A DNA stretch of 43,521 bases. It comes from a virus. A program made the position numbers and the translations under genes. Location: positions 1 to 43,521 of IMG/VR virus record IMGVR_UViG_3300037246_001060; one strand, 5' to 3'. The notes below the pieces were generated by a model. It saw only the letters and a list, made by a program, of their open reading frames with translations, made no database searches and was not told the DNA's origin. This document shows, in pieces, positions 17,654-25,091 of the stretch. Within the stretch, counting starts at the first letter, position 1. Each line of letters starts with the position of its first letter.

Positions 17654-17749
17654 TTACAACTCGTCTAAAAGTTCTTTCAGCTTGCGCTTAATGCCGTCAA
17701 CCTGCTTTAAAAGCTCTATCAGGACTTTGCGCCTTTCTTCTTTTTGCAT
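17654..17749 (-). CDS. Tiny coiled-coil protein (31 residues)
   Basis: A 31-codon frame starts at ATG 17749, preceded by GGAGAGGT at ideal distance, and ends with TAA at 17654. It encodes MQKEERRKVLIELLKQVDGI followed by KRKLKELLDEL, a continuous amphipathic Leu-heptad helix with strong charge. It overlaps the end of the upstream membrane-protein gene and precedes the terminator. Good ribosome site and regular heptads make translation likely; function unknown. Confidence 0.5.
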   Translation of the reverse strand: MQKEERRKVLIELLKQVDGIKRKLKELLDEL

Positions 17750-17999
17750 TTACCTCTCCGTCTATGCCGAGCAAAGTGCGAATCTCGGCGCAGTCAAAAT
17801 GGTCTTCCAGTGCGTTGTTTATCGCCGCAAGGGTCGCTATCTCTGATCTCAAGAGCGCATTCGCTTTTTTTGCCTCTATCATCTCCTGCGTATACGCACT
17901 GGACCTGCTCAGATAGACGCTCAAAATCATAATCGCGCAAAACGTAACCACCGCGCAGGCTATCTGAATAAAGTTCTTATTGAGGTCGCTTATCTTCAT
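17697..17999 (-). CDS. Small single-span membrane protein with coiled coil
   Basis: 100 residues. A hydrophobic span lies near residues 11-30 (FIQIACAVVTFCAIMILSVY), followed by a helical charged domain (EMIEAKKANALLRSEIATLA). The ATG overlaps the portal stop as ATGA. The N-in/C-out layout with a coiled coil resembles an inner-membrane spanin, but the gene is far from the lysis cassette, so this is only a possibility. The sequence RKAQSPDRAFKAG ends the protein. Confidence 0.55.
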   Translation of the reverse strand: MKISDLNKNFIQIACAVVTFCAIMILSVYLSRSSAYTQEMIEAKKANALLRSEIATLAAINNALEDHFDCAEIRTLLGIDGEVNAKRRKAQSPDRAFKAG

Positions 18000-20059
18000 A
18001 TTGGGCCTGCTCCGCCGGGTCCGGGTGCTCCGCCGCCACCAGCATCGCCCTTGGCTATCATGGTCTTGGCTATCTCTGTTTGGTACTTCTTGTCTTCGGA
18101 CTCCTGCTGCTGCTTCTGCTGCTGTTCGAGCATCTGCATTACCTTTTCTTTGTTCGGTATCGGAGCATATTCAAGTATCGCCTGCGGCGGTATCTGTACG
18201 CCCTTGCCTGCAAGCTCCATCATAAGAAGGAAGTTGGAGAGCATGGTGGACGGTGAAGCCGAACTCTCGGAAACTATCACGTCGTACTGCGTAAGGTCTG
18301 CGGTCTCCAAAAGTGCCCTAATATCTTCGGGCTGATACGAGTCTAAAGGCTGTCCTCCTATCTCAACGGGCTTCTGCTTATTCTCGTTTGAGAGGATACG
18401 CATAAGTCTATCGGGAGAGTAGAGCTTCTGAATCTTCTTTACTATCATCTGTCCTATCTTCTTCTTTGCAAAAGACAGATTGTCAAAGAGAAAGTCGTTA
18501 CCGAGAAGCTGCTGCGTGATTTTCTGCTTTATGGCAATACCACTCTCGGAAGCTCCGCCCTGACCGAGCATCTCAAGGTTGATATTCATGATCTCGCGCA
18601 TGTCTCCACTGAACATAGCAATGGCACCGGAGAGTTCTGTCGGGAACTTTACCCCCTCGACCTTCTGCGGCGGTCTACTTATGTCCGAAATCTTCTGCGT
18701 GAAGCCCGGAGACGAAGCATTCGCCCTGAAACGGGCCTCTTCGTTCTTGTCGGGAAAGGTCTGTTCTTCAAAGAACCAACCATAGTTCGCCGTCTTGCCG
18801 ATTATGTCGATAAACTGCGAATACGCCTTGTTTATGAGCTTCTGAAGGTCTTTAACGCTCTCAATCTTGCCCCAAAACTCGTTATTGCGGTACTTTGCAT
18901 AGAGAGGAACGATAGGAAAATCCTCTTCATCATCGACATGGTACTTATCGAGAAGTTTACCAGCCGAGACCACTGCTACCTGCATACGATAGGTCACTCT
19001 CGGTATCTTCACGAAGCCGGGTATGGTCTTTACCGAGTTAACATCTGCCTCGGTCCAGCCGTCGGCGTTATAAACGAAGTTCTCCTGTGCATTAGCAAGT
19101 ATATAGGTACGCCTGAATATCTTTCTCCACTGCTCAAGCAGGCGATACTTGTTGGTGTTATAAAGGTCGGCCTCTCCGAGCCGCTTATCCCAATCTTCGC
19201 TCCTGAGATTGCTGCCGCTGTCTCTCATTTTGTTCTCAGGCAAAAAGTCGTCGGCATGTTCCGGGTAGAGTTCTTTCAGCTTTGCTATGCTATACCACTT
19301 GGTCTTCTCTATCCTGTCACAGTCCGAGAGGTCTTCCTTCTCGTGGGGACCAAAGTTGCATTCGTCCCACTTGTATTTTTCTATAATAATCTGTCCGAAA
19401 ATATCCTTGTCAAAATCCTCGTATATATTGAAGAGTCCCCTGCCTGCTATCGCGGCGTCGTCAAATACCTTAGTCTCTTCTCTTGGAAAGTAGCACTGCT
19501 CTGTAATGTTCTTCACGACGATATTGAGAATATCTGCGACTCTTGAGTCCCCGTTCTCCGTAGGGAGATACTTTATGTCGGTCCTGTTCTGCCGCTGGTA
19601 GCCAGAGAGGTTGTCTATCTTCTCTTCCAGACGGTTGATCGTGAGCGCGGCGCGGTCCTTACCCTGAAGTTCTGCTACCTTGCCGTCTTCCCACTGCTTA
19701 TGAGCGTACATATCTTCGGACTCTACACCAGAGGCTCTCGAATCCTTCTCGCGCTCTTTATCCTCGACCCAATCGTTTGTAACTTCTGTCACAAGCTCGC
19801 TATCGGTCTGCGTGATAGCAGAAAGGTCTTTGACAGGGTACTCACCAACCTCGTGAGAATGCCCGTCGTCGGCAGGCTGCACTTCCCAATAGTTCATACC
19901 CCCCTGCGAGATAGCATTGGGGCTAACAACTCGCATAATAATAGCGTGGTTGTGGCCTTTGTTCATAGAGGTCTCGCCGTCCTGCTCGCGTACATACGCG
20001 ACGTGTGAGTGGGCCTTCTTTCCGGCTCCATCTTCCGTTGTTTTAAGTAACTCCGGCAC
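17996..20059 (-). CDS. Portal protein (P22-like)
   Basis: 687 residues. It forms the dodecameric DNA gate at one capsid vertex and the docking site for terminase. The central part (ADILNIVVKNITEQCYFPRE, IYEDFDKDIFGQIIIEKYKW, RVTYRMQVAVVSAGKLLDKY) and the 'AMFSGDMREIMNINLEMLGQ' segment near 500 fit large P22-type portals. The C-terminus is Gln/Lys-rich then Gly/Pro-rich (DAGGGGAPGPGGAGPI). Unusual: the first about 75 residues contain three His clusters (KKAHSHVAYV, NKGHNHAIIM, DDGHSHEVGE), perhaps a metal-binding extension. The gene starts 3 bp after the terminase stop. Confidence 0.8.
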   Translation of the reverse strand: MPELLKTTEDGAGKKAHSHVAYVREQDGETSMNKGHNHAIIMRVVSPNAISQGGMNYWEVQPADDGHSHEVGEYPVKDLSAITQTDSELVTEVTNDWVEDKEREKDSRASGVESEDMYAHKQWEDGKVAELQGKDRAALTINRLEEKIDNLSGYQRQNRTDIKYLPTENGDSRVADILNIVVKNITEQCYFPREETKVFDDAAIAGRGLFNIYEDFDKDIFGQIIIEKYKWDECNFGPHEKEDLSDCDRIEKTKWYSIAKLKELYPEHADDFLPENKMRDSGSNLRSEDWDKRLGEADLYNTNKYRLLEQWRKIFRRTYILANAQENFVYNADGWTEADVNSVKTIPGFVKIPRVTYRMQVAVVSAGKLLDKYHVDDEEDFPIVPLYAKYRNNEFWGKIESVKDLQKLINKAYSQFIDIIGKTANYGWFFEEQTFPDKNEEARFRANASSPGFTQKISDISRPPQKVEGVKFPTELSGAIAMFSGDMREIMNINLEMLGQGGASESGIAIKQKITQQLLGNDFLFDNLSFAKKKIGQMIVKKIQKLYSPDRLMRILSNENKQKPVEIGGQPLDSYQPEDIRALLETADLTQYDVIVSESSASPSTMLSNFLLMMELAGKGVQIPPQAILEYAPIPNKEKVMQMLEQQQKQQQESEDKKYQTEIAKTMIAKGDAGGGGAPGPGGAGPI

Positions 20060-20062
20060 TCT

Positions 20063-21592
20063 TTAAACTCCCATCCACGAATCTTTGATTAACGCCTTGA
20101 TATTCCAACGACGGTTCCGCTTTTCCTCTTCGTCCTCTTCCTTCTTCGCTCTAAAAATCCTGTCATTCATCGCGTAAGTAAGGCAGACTGCATCTGCTTC
20201 ATCTGGTGAGTTGAGTCCGCGCCGTCTCATCTCCGGCTTGCCCTCTACTTTCACCCTGCCCCGCGAGTCGGGTGCCCACTTGATACACCCAAGCTGGTCT
20301 ATCAGGTCCCGGTCGTTCGGTATGCTGATTATCCCCTGCTCAAACTGCTCTCTTAACGTCCACCAGAGTTCGTCACGGGTCTTTAAGAAGCGTTCCGGCT
20401 CCTTTGGTGTTCGTCTTACATCGACCGAGAAGACTCTTTGCCCACTCTCGCGTAATCTGTCATAAACGCCCTTGCCTATCCCTATAACGTCTACATAGGT
20501 GGCCTGCGCTTCGTCTGCGTCTATCTCATTTACTACCCAACCGACAAGCTCCATCGTGTCTTTCGTATTTATACGTTTGAGCTTTGTAATCTTCCCGCCG
20601 TGCCGGGTAGCAATGACCGACTTGTCCCCTCCGGCTCCTACATCCACACCCTTTACAACAGGGTCGTCATCGAGAGGTGTTATCTCGCGGTCAACTGCAT
20701 CCATAATCCAGTCCCAAGGGATGAGCGTATCTGTATCAGCGAGTGGAGGTAGGCCGAGGACCCTGATACGGAAGGGGTTAGAGTCCCTGCCGTACTTCTT
20801 CTCCATATTTTCTATATGCTCGCGGCTTACTATCTCCGAGTCTTCGGAGTTCCACCGGAGCGTTACCCACTGTCCGCTATCCCCGTACTGACTTTCTGTC
20901 GCAACCCCCTTGCTTCTCGTGGGGTTAAATATCATAAGAACGATATTGAGCTTACCTGTCAGCGTACCCTCAATCGGCTTAAACACCGGGTCTGGAATAC
21001 CACTGGCCTCGTCAATAATGAAGAGCATGTGGTCTTCGTGGAAACCTGCCAGAGTTTCGACCTGTTCGTCTGGTGACGCCTTTGCGTTCACCGTTCTGGC
21101 AACTGCGAACCACTCTCTGCCCTTCTTCTCCTTCAGGAACACTCTCTCGGTCTGTATCTCGAAGAGGTGCTGTAATATCGTCGGCCCGGACGGGTCTTTC
21201 GGGTCGAGCGGCCTGCTCTTTCTACCCCACTTATTTATCTCCGACCAGAGCACGTTTTTTAACTGGTGACTCGTGGGAGCGGTACAGGGTATTTTGCAGT
21301 TTGCAAAATTATATAAGAAGTACCAGCAAACCAGAGAGGCAAAAGCATCCTTGCCCGTGCCCTGTCCCGACATTATCGAGATACCAATTTTCCGGGCGTA
21401 CTTCTTTTCCTCTTCTGTAAGTTTCTCTCCGGCAGCGGCCTTGAGCTTCGACGTAATCAGCTTGCCAAGCTCCTTAAACCCGTCCTCCTGCTGCGCCGTC
21501 AGTACCAAGTCTGGAAAGGTTGACCTAATCCAGCTTAACGGGTTCCTCTGCCACTGCTTGACTGCATCTATATCTTGCTGATTAAGACTCAT
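20063..21592 (-). CDS. Terminase large subunit
   Basis: 509 residues. The packaging ATPase and headful nuclease. Walker A is seen at IMSGQGTGKDAFASL near residue 74; Walker B is HMLFIIDEASGIPD near 190. The C-terminal RNase-H-like nuclease is marked by VKGVDVGAGGDKSVIATRHG near 313 (first Asp) and SPDEADAVCLTYAM near 470 (last Asp). The N-terminal 'WQRNPLSWIRSTFPDLVLTA' region is family-typical. Start overlaps the stop of the upstream small gene. Length normal. Confidence 0.9.
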   Translation of the reverse strand: MSLNQQDIDAVKQWQRNPLSWIRSTFPDLVLTAQQEDGFKELGKLITSKLKAAAGEKLTEEEKKYARKIGISIMSGQGTGKDAFASLVCWYFLYNFANCKIPCTAPTSHQLKNVLWSEINKWGRKSRPLDPKDPSGPTILQHLFEIQTERVFLKEKKGREWFAVARTVNAKASPDEQVETLAGFHEDHMLFIIDEASGIPDPVFKPIEGTLTGKLNIVLMIFNPTRSKGVATESQYGDSGQWVTLRWNSEDSEIVSREHIENMEKKYGRDSNPFRIRVLGLPPLADTDTLIPWDWIMDAVDREITPLDDDPVVKGVDVGAGGDKSVIATRHGGKITKLKRINTKDTMELVGWVVNEIDADEAQATYVDVIGIGKGVYDRLRESGQRVFSVDVRRTPKEPERFLKTRDELWWTLREQFEQGIISIPNDRDLIDQLGCIKWAPDSRGRVKVEGKPEMRRRGLNSPDEADAVCLTYAMNDRIFRAKKEEDEEEKRNRRWNIKALIKDSWMGV

Positions 21593-21807
21593 AATCCATG
21601 CTTCAAGATAGCGACAGCCCGCCAGTCGTAAGGAGGTATCGGTATAAACACTTCCTCGTCATCGGTCCAGCGTTTAGCAAGGGTCCAGTCGAAGCGACCT
21701 ATGCTCTGAAGAAAAGCGAGATTGCCGTCAAGCCGCCTGCTCTCCTTGCCTACGAACTCAAAGATAGCGTCGTTAGGTCTCTCCATACGATTCTCTCTAC
21801 CACTCAC
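21589..21807 (-). CDS. Small protein upstream of terminase
   Basis: 72 residues from GTG 21807 (GGAGG nine bases upstream); ATG 21786 would give 65 residues. The sequence NDAIFEFVGKESRRLDGNLA and IPIPPYDWRAVAILKHGL gives no known family. The stop overlaps the terminase start as ATGA. Probably co-translated with it; function unknown. Confidence 0.5.
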   Translation of the reverse strand: MSGRENRMERPNDAIFEFVGKESRRLDGNLAFLQSIGRFDWTLAKRWTDDEEVFIPIPPYDWRAVAILKHGL

Positions 21808-21943
21808 GCCAGTACGCCTCCAAGTCTCTCTCCTGCCGAGCCTCTATAGCGTCGCGCAGCCACCTCTTCCGTAGCGCAAGCTGACGCCAGCCATGCTTCT
21901 TATAAATCTCTTCAAGGTCTATGTCGTCGTTACTGCGGTCCAT
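21797..21943 (-). CDS. Small basic protein, unknown
   Basis: 48 residues from ATG 21943 (preceded by GGAG at 8 nt); the longer frame to 22021 has no clear ribosome site and overlaps the neighbour further. Sequence MDRSNDDIDLEEIYKKHGWR then a Lys/Arg-rich helix RKRWLRDAIEARQE. It overlaps neighbours on both sides, part of the coupled packaging operon. Might be a DNA-binding or structural peptide; not recognised. Confidence 0.5.
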   Translation of the reverse strand: MDRSNDDIDLEEIYKKHGWRQLALRKRWLRDAIEARQERDLEAYWREW

Positions 21944-22151
21944 AAAAGTTCGCTCCGTCTGCATCCGTAAGAACAACACCGTTATCAAACTGAAACTCAG
22001 GCCACCGCCTGTCTGCATCAACCGCTATGTCGTAATTAATCTTGGTGCAGATCGCTACAAATGACCCCTTGACGTTGTACTCGGCAATCTCGACCAGATA
22101 CCTCTTCCCTACCTCAACGTCGTCTATATGAATCACGTCTTGATTGCTCAT
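21930..22151 (-). CDS. Small hypothetical protein
   Basis: 73 residues from ATG 22151; TTG 22172 is an alternative and has a slightly better AAGG before it. It has an SH3-like beta layout: IHIDDVEVGKRYLVEIAEYN then GSFVAICTKINYDIAVDADR and a C-terminal ADGANFYGPQ. Overlaps genes on both sides, as usual for this operon. Function unknown. Confidence 0.5.
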   Translation of the reverse strand: MSNQDVIHIDDVEVGKRYLVEIAEYNVKGSFVAICTKINYDIAVDADRRWPEFQFDNGVVLTDADGANFYGPQ

Positions 22152-22224
22152 AAAAGGCTTCACGCTCAACAACCCTTATCTGTTCCATTGCAGTAGTAAG
22201 ACTCCGCTGACCTACACCAGCCAT
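22114..22224 (-). CDS. Very small hypothetical protein (doubtful start)
   Basis: From ATG 22224 it encodes 36 residues, MAGVGQRSLTTAMEQIRVVE at the N-terminus and a Ser/Arg-rich end. The open frame extends back to 22356 inside the next gene, but that part is probably the shadow of the neighbour. No good Shine-Dalgarno sits right before ATG 22224; AGGGAG lies about 23 bases upstream. It may be real since it fills the gap between two packed genes. Confidence 0.3.
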   Translation of the reverse strand: MAGVGQRSLTTAMEQIRVVEREAFYEQSRRDSYRRR

Positions 22225-22252
22225 AAAAAGTATCGCGGTAATCTGACGCTCC

Positions 22253-22492
22253 CTAGTATCTTCCTGCTCCAAGAAAAAGCCCCGCACAAGTCTCACGAAT
22301 CTCCCTAGTAGGGATATCAGCATCAACCTCGCGTCGTATCTGCTCCCATGACTCATTGTCGTCCTCTATCGCTGCCCTGCGCTTCTGTATCTTCCAATAG
22401 TAAGGAGACCCCTTGACTCTCTCATCCTTGTGAGGCTTGCAGAGTAAACACCCTGCCCTCTGATGCTTCGCTCTCCTGCGCTTATGGTTCAA
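22253..22492 (-). CDS. Small Arg/Lys-rich phage protein with CxxC
   Basis: 79 residues from TTG 22492, with AAAAGG 8 nt upstream. The motif RRAKHQRAGCLLCKPHKDER near residues 6-25 is a pattern I know from small conserved phage proteins near packaging genes. A CxxC pair and His could hold a metal. The C-terminal half is helical and acidic (IEDDNESWEQIRREVDADIP). Function unknown. Confidence 0.55.
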   Translation of the reverse strand: MNHKRRRAKHQRAGCLLCKPHKDERVKGSPYYWKIQKRRAAIEDDNESWEQIRREVDADIPTREIRETCAGLFLGAGRY

Positions 22493-22569
22493 TGTATAAG
22501 CCTTTTTGTTTTAGGTAAGAACCAGAAGGGTGTATAACGTATATACGACCGCTCAACTTTAATGCCCCC

Positions 22570-23100
22570 CTACTCCCCCCCCCCAGTCTGCCGTTCCTGT
22601 GGGTTTTGGGTCACTTCAGGGGTTACCTCTGTTGCTTCTACCTCTGTAACCTCTTGTAAACTCTCTTCTTTCTCCGTGTTATCTGTTAATACTTTATTAT
22701 CAGGTGTTGCACATGCTGCCTCTATTGTCCTACTGAATACTGATACATTCTGGGTACTTTCGCCTCTCAAGAGCCGTTCCTTGTCGAAGTATATAGCCTC
22801 TATTACTGCCAGCCCTTGGGCATTGGTTTTTTCTAGCTTGCTGTCTGTTATGTGCCCACGAACCCTCATCCTCATTCTTGTATGGTCATCTGCGTCGTTC
22901 GCTCTGAACTCCGCGACTCTTCGCACCTCATCTATATACTTGACAACTCTTTGATGTACTGTGCTTTTCGCTATTCCTGTTCGCTTCGCTATCGCGGAAT
23001 AACTCAAGCCTTTACGCCTCAACTCGGCAAGCTCCGTGTCGGTGTAATACCTGACGTTTCCGTCCGTTATGTTCTGCACCTCCACTGCCTTGTCCATCAA
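22570..23100 (-). CDS. Terminase small subunit-like HTH protein
   Basis: 176 residues. The N-terminal helix-turn-helix is clear at ELRRKGLSYSAIAKRTGIAK then STVHQRVVKYIDEVRRVAEF (about residues 26-65). Such an HTH followed by a helical oligomerisation region and an acidic tail, upstream of the large terminase, fits a small terminase that recognises packaging sites. The C-terminus is Thr/Glu/Val-rich (EVTEVEATEVTPEVTQNPQE). The final codons contain ten consecutive G bases (22575-22584), a likely slippage spot. A general DNA-binding regulator is the alternative. Confidence 0.6.
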   Translation of the reverse strand: MMDKAVEVQNITDGNVRYYTDTELAELRRKGLSYSAIAKRTGIAKSTVHQRVVKYIDEVRRVAEFRANDADDHTRMRMRVRGHITDSKLEKTNAQGLAVIEAIYFDKERLLRGESTQNVSVFSRTIEAACATPDNKVLTDNTEKEESLQEVTEVEATEVTPEVTQNPQERQTGGGE

Positions 23101-23130
23101 CTACGCGCTCCGCGCCTCTAAAAGAATTAA

Positions 23131-23141
23131 TAAGGTAACTA
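23131..23141. promoter_or_regulatory. Putative operator (shared 11-mer)
   Basis: TAAGGTAACTA here is the exact reverse complement of TAGTTACCTTA at 23717-23727 in the rightward early promoter. This copy lies 31 bp upstream of the small-terminase-like gene. A further TTACCTTAC sits in the repressor/Cro region at 40735-40743. The site may bind the phage repressor or Cro. Confidence 0.4.
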
Positions 23142-23227
23142 GCCTTTATATATATGTGACAGCGCGTGTCCCACCGAGTGGTCGTCGAACACTGCAAGGG
23201 TATAATATACTTACGGAATGTTTTTTT

Positions 23228-23587
23228 TCACTGTCTCAAGGCGAGACGGGCAACAACGGCGGCGGCAGTGGTGATTTTCCTGTTGCAAGTGTTCTTACTG
23301 TATAGGTCTTGGTGGTAGGTGGCAATATCCCGAAGAGACATATTTAAGAGCGTGGATTGTAATAGCATGGTCGCGTGTATTGGTTCGAGCTTTGCTATGA
23401 GCCTATAGATACTCTTTAACTCTTTGGGCGGCGTGGTAAGGTTTTCCAACAGTTCGGTGGGTAGCTTTATTATGTTCGGGTTCGGCTTACCCTTTGGCAG
23501 TACGTCCTTATACACGCCACAAGACAGACAAGCGCGTGTTCCCTTCCCTTTACGATATGAGCGGCAGCCTGAACAGGTCAGTTCCAT
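23228..23587 (-). CDS. Zinc-ribbon protein with sigma-like helical region, late regulator candidate
   Basis: 119 residues. The N-terminal CxxC pairs (ELTCSGCRSYRK; TRACLSCGVYKD) form a zinc ribbon. The C-terminal half (LIAKLEPIHATMLLQSTLLN then MSLRDIATYHQDLY) resembles the HTH of sigma region 4. It is the first gene of the leftward late operon and faces the divergent promoter, so a role as late transcription activator is plausible but unproved. ATG 23587 lies at the expected transcription start, raising the chance of a leaderless transcript. Confidence 0.5.
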   Translation of the reverse strand: MELTCSGCRSYRKGKGTRACLSCGVYKDVLPKGKPNPNIIKLPTELLENLTTPPKELKSIYRLIAKLEPIHATMLLQSTLLNMSLRDIATYHQDLYSKNTCNRKITTAAAVVARLALRQ

Positions 23588-23594
23588 AACCTGA

Positions 23595-23600
23595 ATTATA
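23595..23600 (-). promoter_or_regulatory. Leftward -10 element of the late operon (weak)
   Basis: Perfect TATAAT on the minus strand at 23600-23595, preceded by GG. The best -35 match (TTGTAT at 23617-23622, 16-bp spacer) is poor, so an activator may be needed, which is usual for late phage promoters. Predicted transcription would begin close to the ATG at 23587. Confidence 0.35.
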
Positions 23601-23708
23601 CCTACATACTCAATAAATACAACTCAAAAGTATTCCATGCTTTTCGGTAGTTTACCTGAGCGGATAGCGTTCCCTCTAAATTATCTTACTGCAAGGGAAA
23701 GAAAAGCC

Positions 23709-23737
23709 TTGACACTTAGTTACCTTACGAGTAAGAT
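23709..23737 (+). promoter_or_regulatory. Rightward early promoter with operator-like palindrome
   Basis: TTGACA (23709-23714), 17-bp spacer, TAAGAT (23732-23737): near-consensus sigma-70 promoter reading toward the small early genes at 23784 onward. The spacer holds TAGTTACCTTA and the inverted repeat CTTAC-GA-GTAAG (23724... to 23734), a good repressor target that overlaps the -10 box. A related TATCTTAC occurs upstream at 23682-23689. Confidence 0.75.
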
Positions 23738-23783
23738 AGTACCAACATAAAGAACCAACCACTTCAGAAGAGGAGAGACAAAA

Positions 23784-23972
23784 ATGTGTGATTCGTGTGC
23801 GGCAAGTGTAGTGACAACGGTTTTCGGCTCGGCTCTTGTGCATGAGCAGGGCTGCCCAGACGCTTGGAAAGATTATGCCGTTGAGTGCAAGTGGTGCGGC
23901 TCTGACTTTCTACCGGAAGAGCGCGGACAAGAGTTTTGCGACGAATCTTGCTCAACATCTTACAATAGATAA
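23784..23972 (+). CDS. Small zinc-ribbon protein
   Basis: 62 residues, first gene after the early promoter, with AGGAGAGACAAAA before its ATG. Eight cysteines include an N-terminal CDSC and the pairs CKWC and CDESC; the pattern ECKWCGSDFLPEERGQEFCD resembles a treble-clef zinc finger found in small phage proteins. Such proteins often modulate host enzymes; the target is unknown. Confidence 0.6.
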   Translation: MCDSCAASVVTTVFGSALVHEQGCPDAWKDYAVECKWCGSDFLPEERGQEFCDESCSTSYNR

Positions 23973-23990
23973 CAGGAAGGACTAACGACC

Positions 23991-24185
23991 ATGCAGAAAG
24001 GCGATATTGTCTCAGTATATCAAGACCCGATAACGCGACAGAAAGAAGAGGGGCGGGCGCGGCTTATCAAAAAAGATAACAAGCTATACACGAACCCAGG
24101 TACGGAGTTTTGGCAGGTTCAATTTGTAGACGATAGCGGCGAGCCGATACTGTACGATCCGCTTGTCTGGCGAATAGTATCATAA
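23991..24185 (+). CDS. Small SH3/KOW-like protein
   Basis: 64 residues, MQKGDIVSVYQDPITRQKEE then GRARLIKKDNKLYTNPGTEF. The N-terminal 'KGDIVSVYQDPxTxxKxEGxARLI' is a beta-barrel pattern seen in small phage proteins. AGGAAGGACTAACGACC precedes the ATG. It belongs to the early rightward transcript. Function unknown. Confidence 0.55.
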   Translation: MQKGDIVSVYQDPITRQKEEGRARLIKKDNKLYTNPGTEFWQVQFVDDSGEPILYDPLVWRIVS

Positions 24186-24214
24186 ACCGAACAGACTGAA
24201 AGGAGCACGACACA

Positions 24215-24352
24215 ATGGCAGAGTATAAATATAAAGAGAATTACCGAACGCGCACAAGAGGCAACCATTGGGACGAATATCAAATTTATGTTTCTTGTAT
24301 GGAAAGTACGGGCCTATATATCAAGACTTATGACGAATGGCTAAACGATTAA
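24215..24352 (+). CDS. Very small early protein (45 residues)
   Basis: ATG 24215 follows AGGAGCACGACACA, the same ribosome-site phrase used by several neighbours. It encodes MAEYKYKENYRTRTRGNHWD then EYQIYVSCMESTGLYIKTYD and ends EWLND. Basic N-terminal third, acidic end. Too short for family recognition, but leader and context support translation. Confidence 0.55.
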   Translation: MAEYKYKENYRTRTRGNHWDEYQIYVSCMESTGLYIKTYDEWLND

Positions 24353-24362
24353 CAGAGCCGAA

Positions 24363-24402
24363 ACGCGCCGACCAGCGCGTCTGACCGAGGCTTACCGCTC
24401 GG
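24363..24402. other. Two adjacent hairpins in the 110-bp gap
   Basis: ACGCGC (24363-24368) pairs with GCGCGT (24375-24380), then CCGAG (24385-24389) pairs with CTCGG (24398-24402). No T tract follows, so these are not simple terminators. The first hairpin stem recurs at 25055-25070 before another gene. They may stabilise or process the early mRNA. Confidence 0.45.
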
Positions 24403-24462
24403 CATTGATAAGGCAGGTTGAACAGATTAGGTGCAAACCGCAAACGAAAAGGAGCACGACCA

Positions 24463-24990
24463 ATGAAAAAGAATATCCAAATAAACAAGATTACTATTAG
24501 ACGCATACTTGACGTATGCCCTGATTTTTCTTGCACTGGTGAATATGTGGACGATTTAATTGACGGGGTTATCATTGTCGAAAAAGGCGAGTTTCTAGAG
24601 AAACTACCCGAAGAGTACGAACCACCGAGCAGGAGCAATACGCATATAGGCTTCCAACCTTACGCCGGAGGCGAAGAGGTAGGGACAGAAGAGTATTACA
24701 AGTACGGTATGCAGGACTATAAACGCATGGAAGCATACGACAGAGACGAATGGTTTTATATGGGTATCAAGGTAGAGGCCGAAATCAGTTATGAGATAAA
24801 CGAGCAAGGCCAACGCCGTTTAGAAACGCTTGCCTCTATGGGTCTATGGGGCGTGGAAAGTGATTCAGACGAAGAGTATTTAAAGAGCGTAGAAGAAGAA
24901 GAGCTTGCCGACCTGAAAGGACACCTTGAGGTCTTTGGCGTAGATACTCTCGACTTTAGCAACATACCAGTGCAGAGAAAGGATAGTTGA
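24463..24990 (+). CDS. Acidic hypothetical early protein
   Basis: 175 residues from ATG 24463, preceded by AAAAGGAGCACGACCA; the frame open to 24418 lacks that site. Strongly acidic C-terminal half (ESDSDEEYLKSVEEEELADL). N-terminal KKNIQINKITIRRILDVCPD. The acidic character could mimic DNA, as in anti-restriction proteins, but no such family is recognised. Confidence 0.55.
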   Translation: MKKNIQINKITIRRILDVCPDFSCTGEYVDDLIDGVIIVEKGEFLEKLPEEYEPPSRSNTHIGFQPYAGGEEVGTEEYYKYGMQDYKRMEAYDRDEWFYMGIKVEAEISYEINEQGQRRLETLASMGLWGVESDSDEEYLKSVEEEELADLKGHLEVFGVDTLDFSNIPVQRKDS

Positions 24991-25070
24991 CGCCGCTATT
25001 GTCAACCTAAGCGCGGCCTATTGTCAACTTAAGGGCCGTGTATTGTCAACCAAAACGCGCTCCGGCGCGT
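24986..25070. repeat. Three 22-bp-spaced direct repeats ATTGTCAAC plus hairpin
   Basis: ATTGTCAAC occurs at 24998-25006, 25020-25028 and 25042-25050, exactly 22 bp apart (two helical turns), each followed by AA two bases on. An inverted half-site GTTGAC lies at 24986-24991. Next comes a perfect hairpin ACGCGC-TCCG-GCGCGT at 25055-25070. The region lies between two early genes. It could be a protein-binding array or a structured leader. Confidence 0.6.
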
Positions 25071-25091
25071 CTACGCAAGGAGAAAACCAAA

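Noticed and set aside
18938-19546. Plus-strand frame of 202 codons
   Set aside because: Antisense to the portal gene; no ribosome site and no family resemblance.
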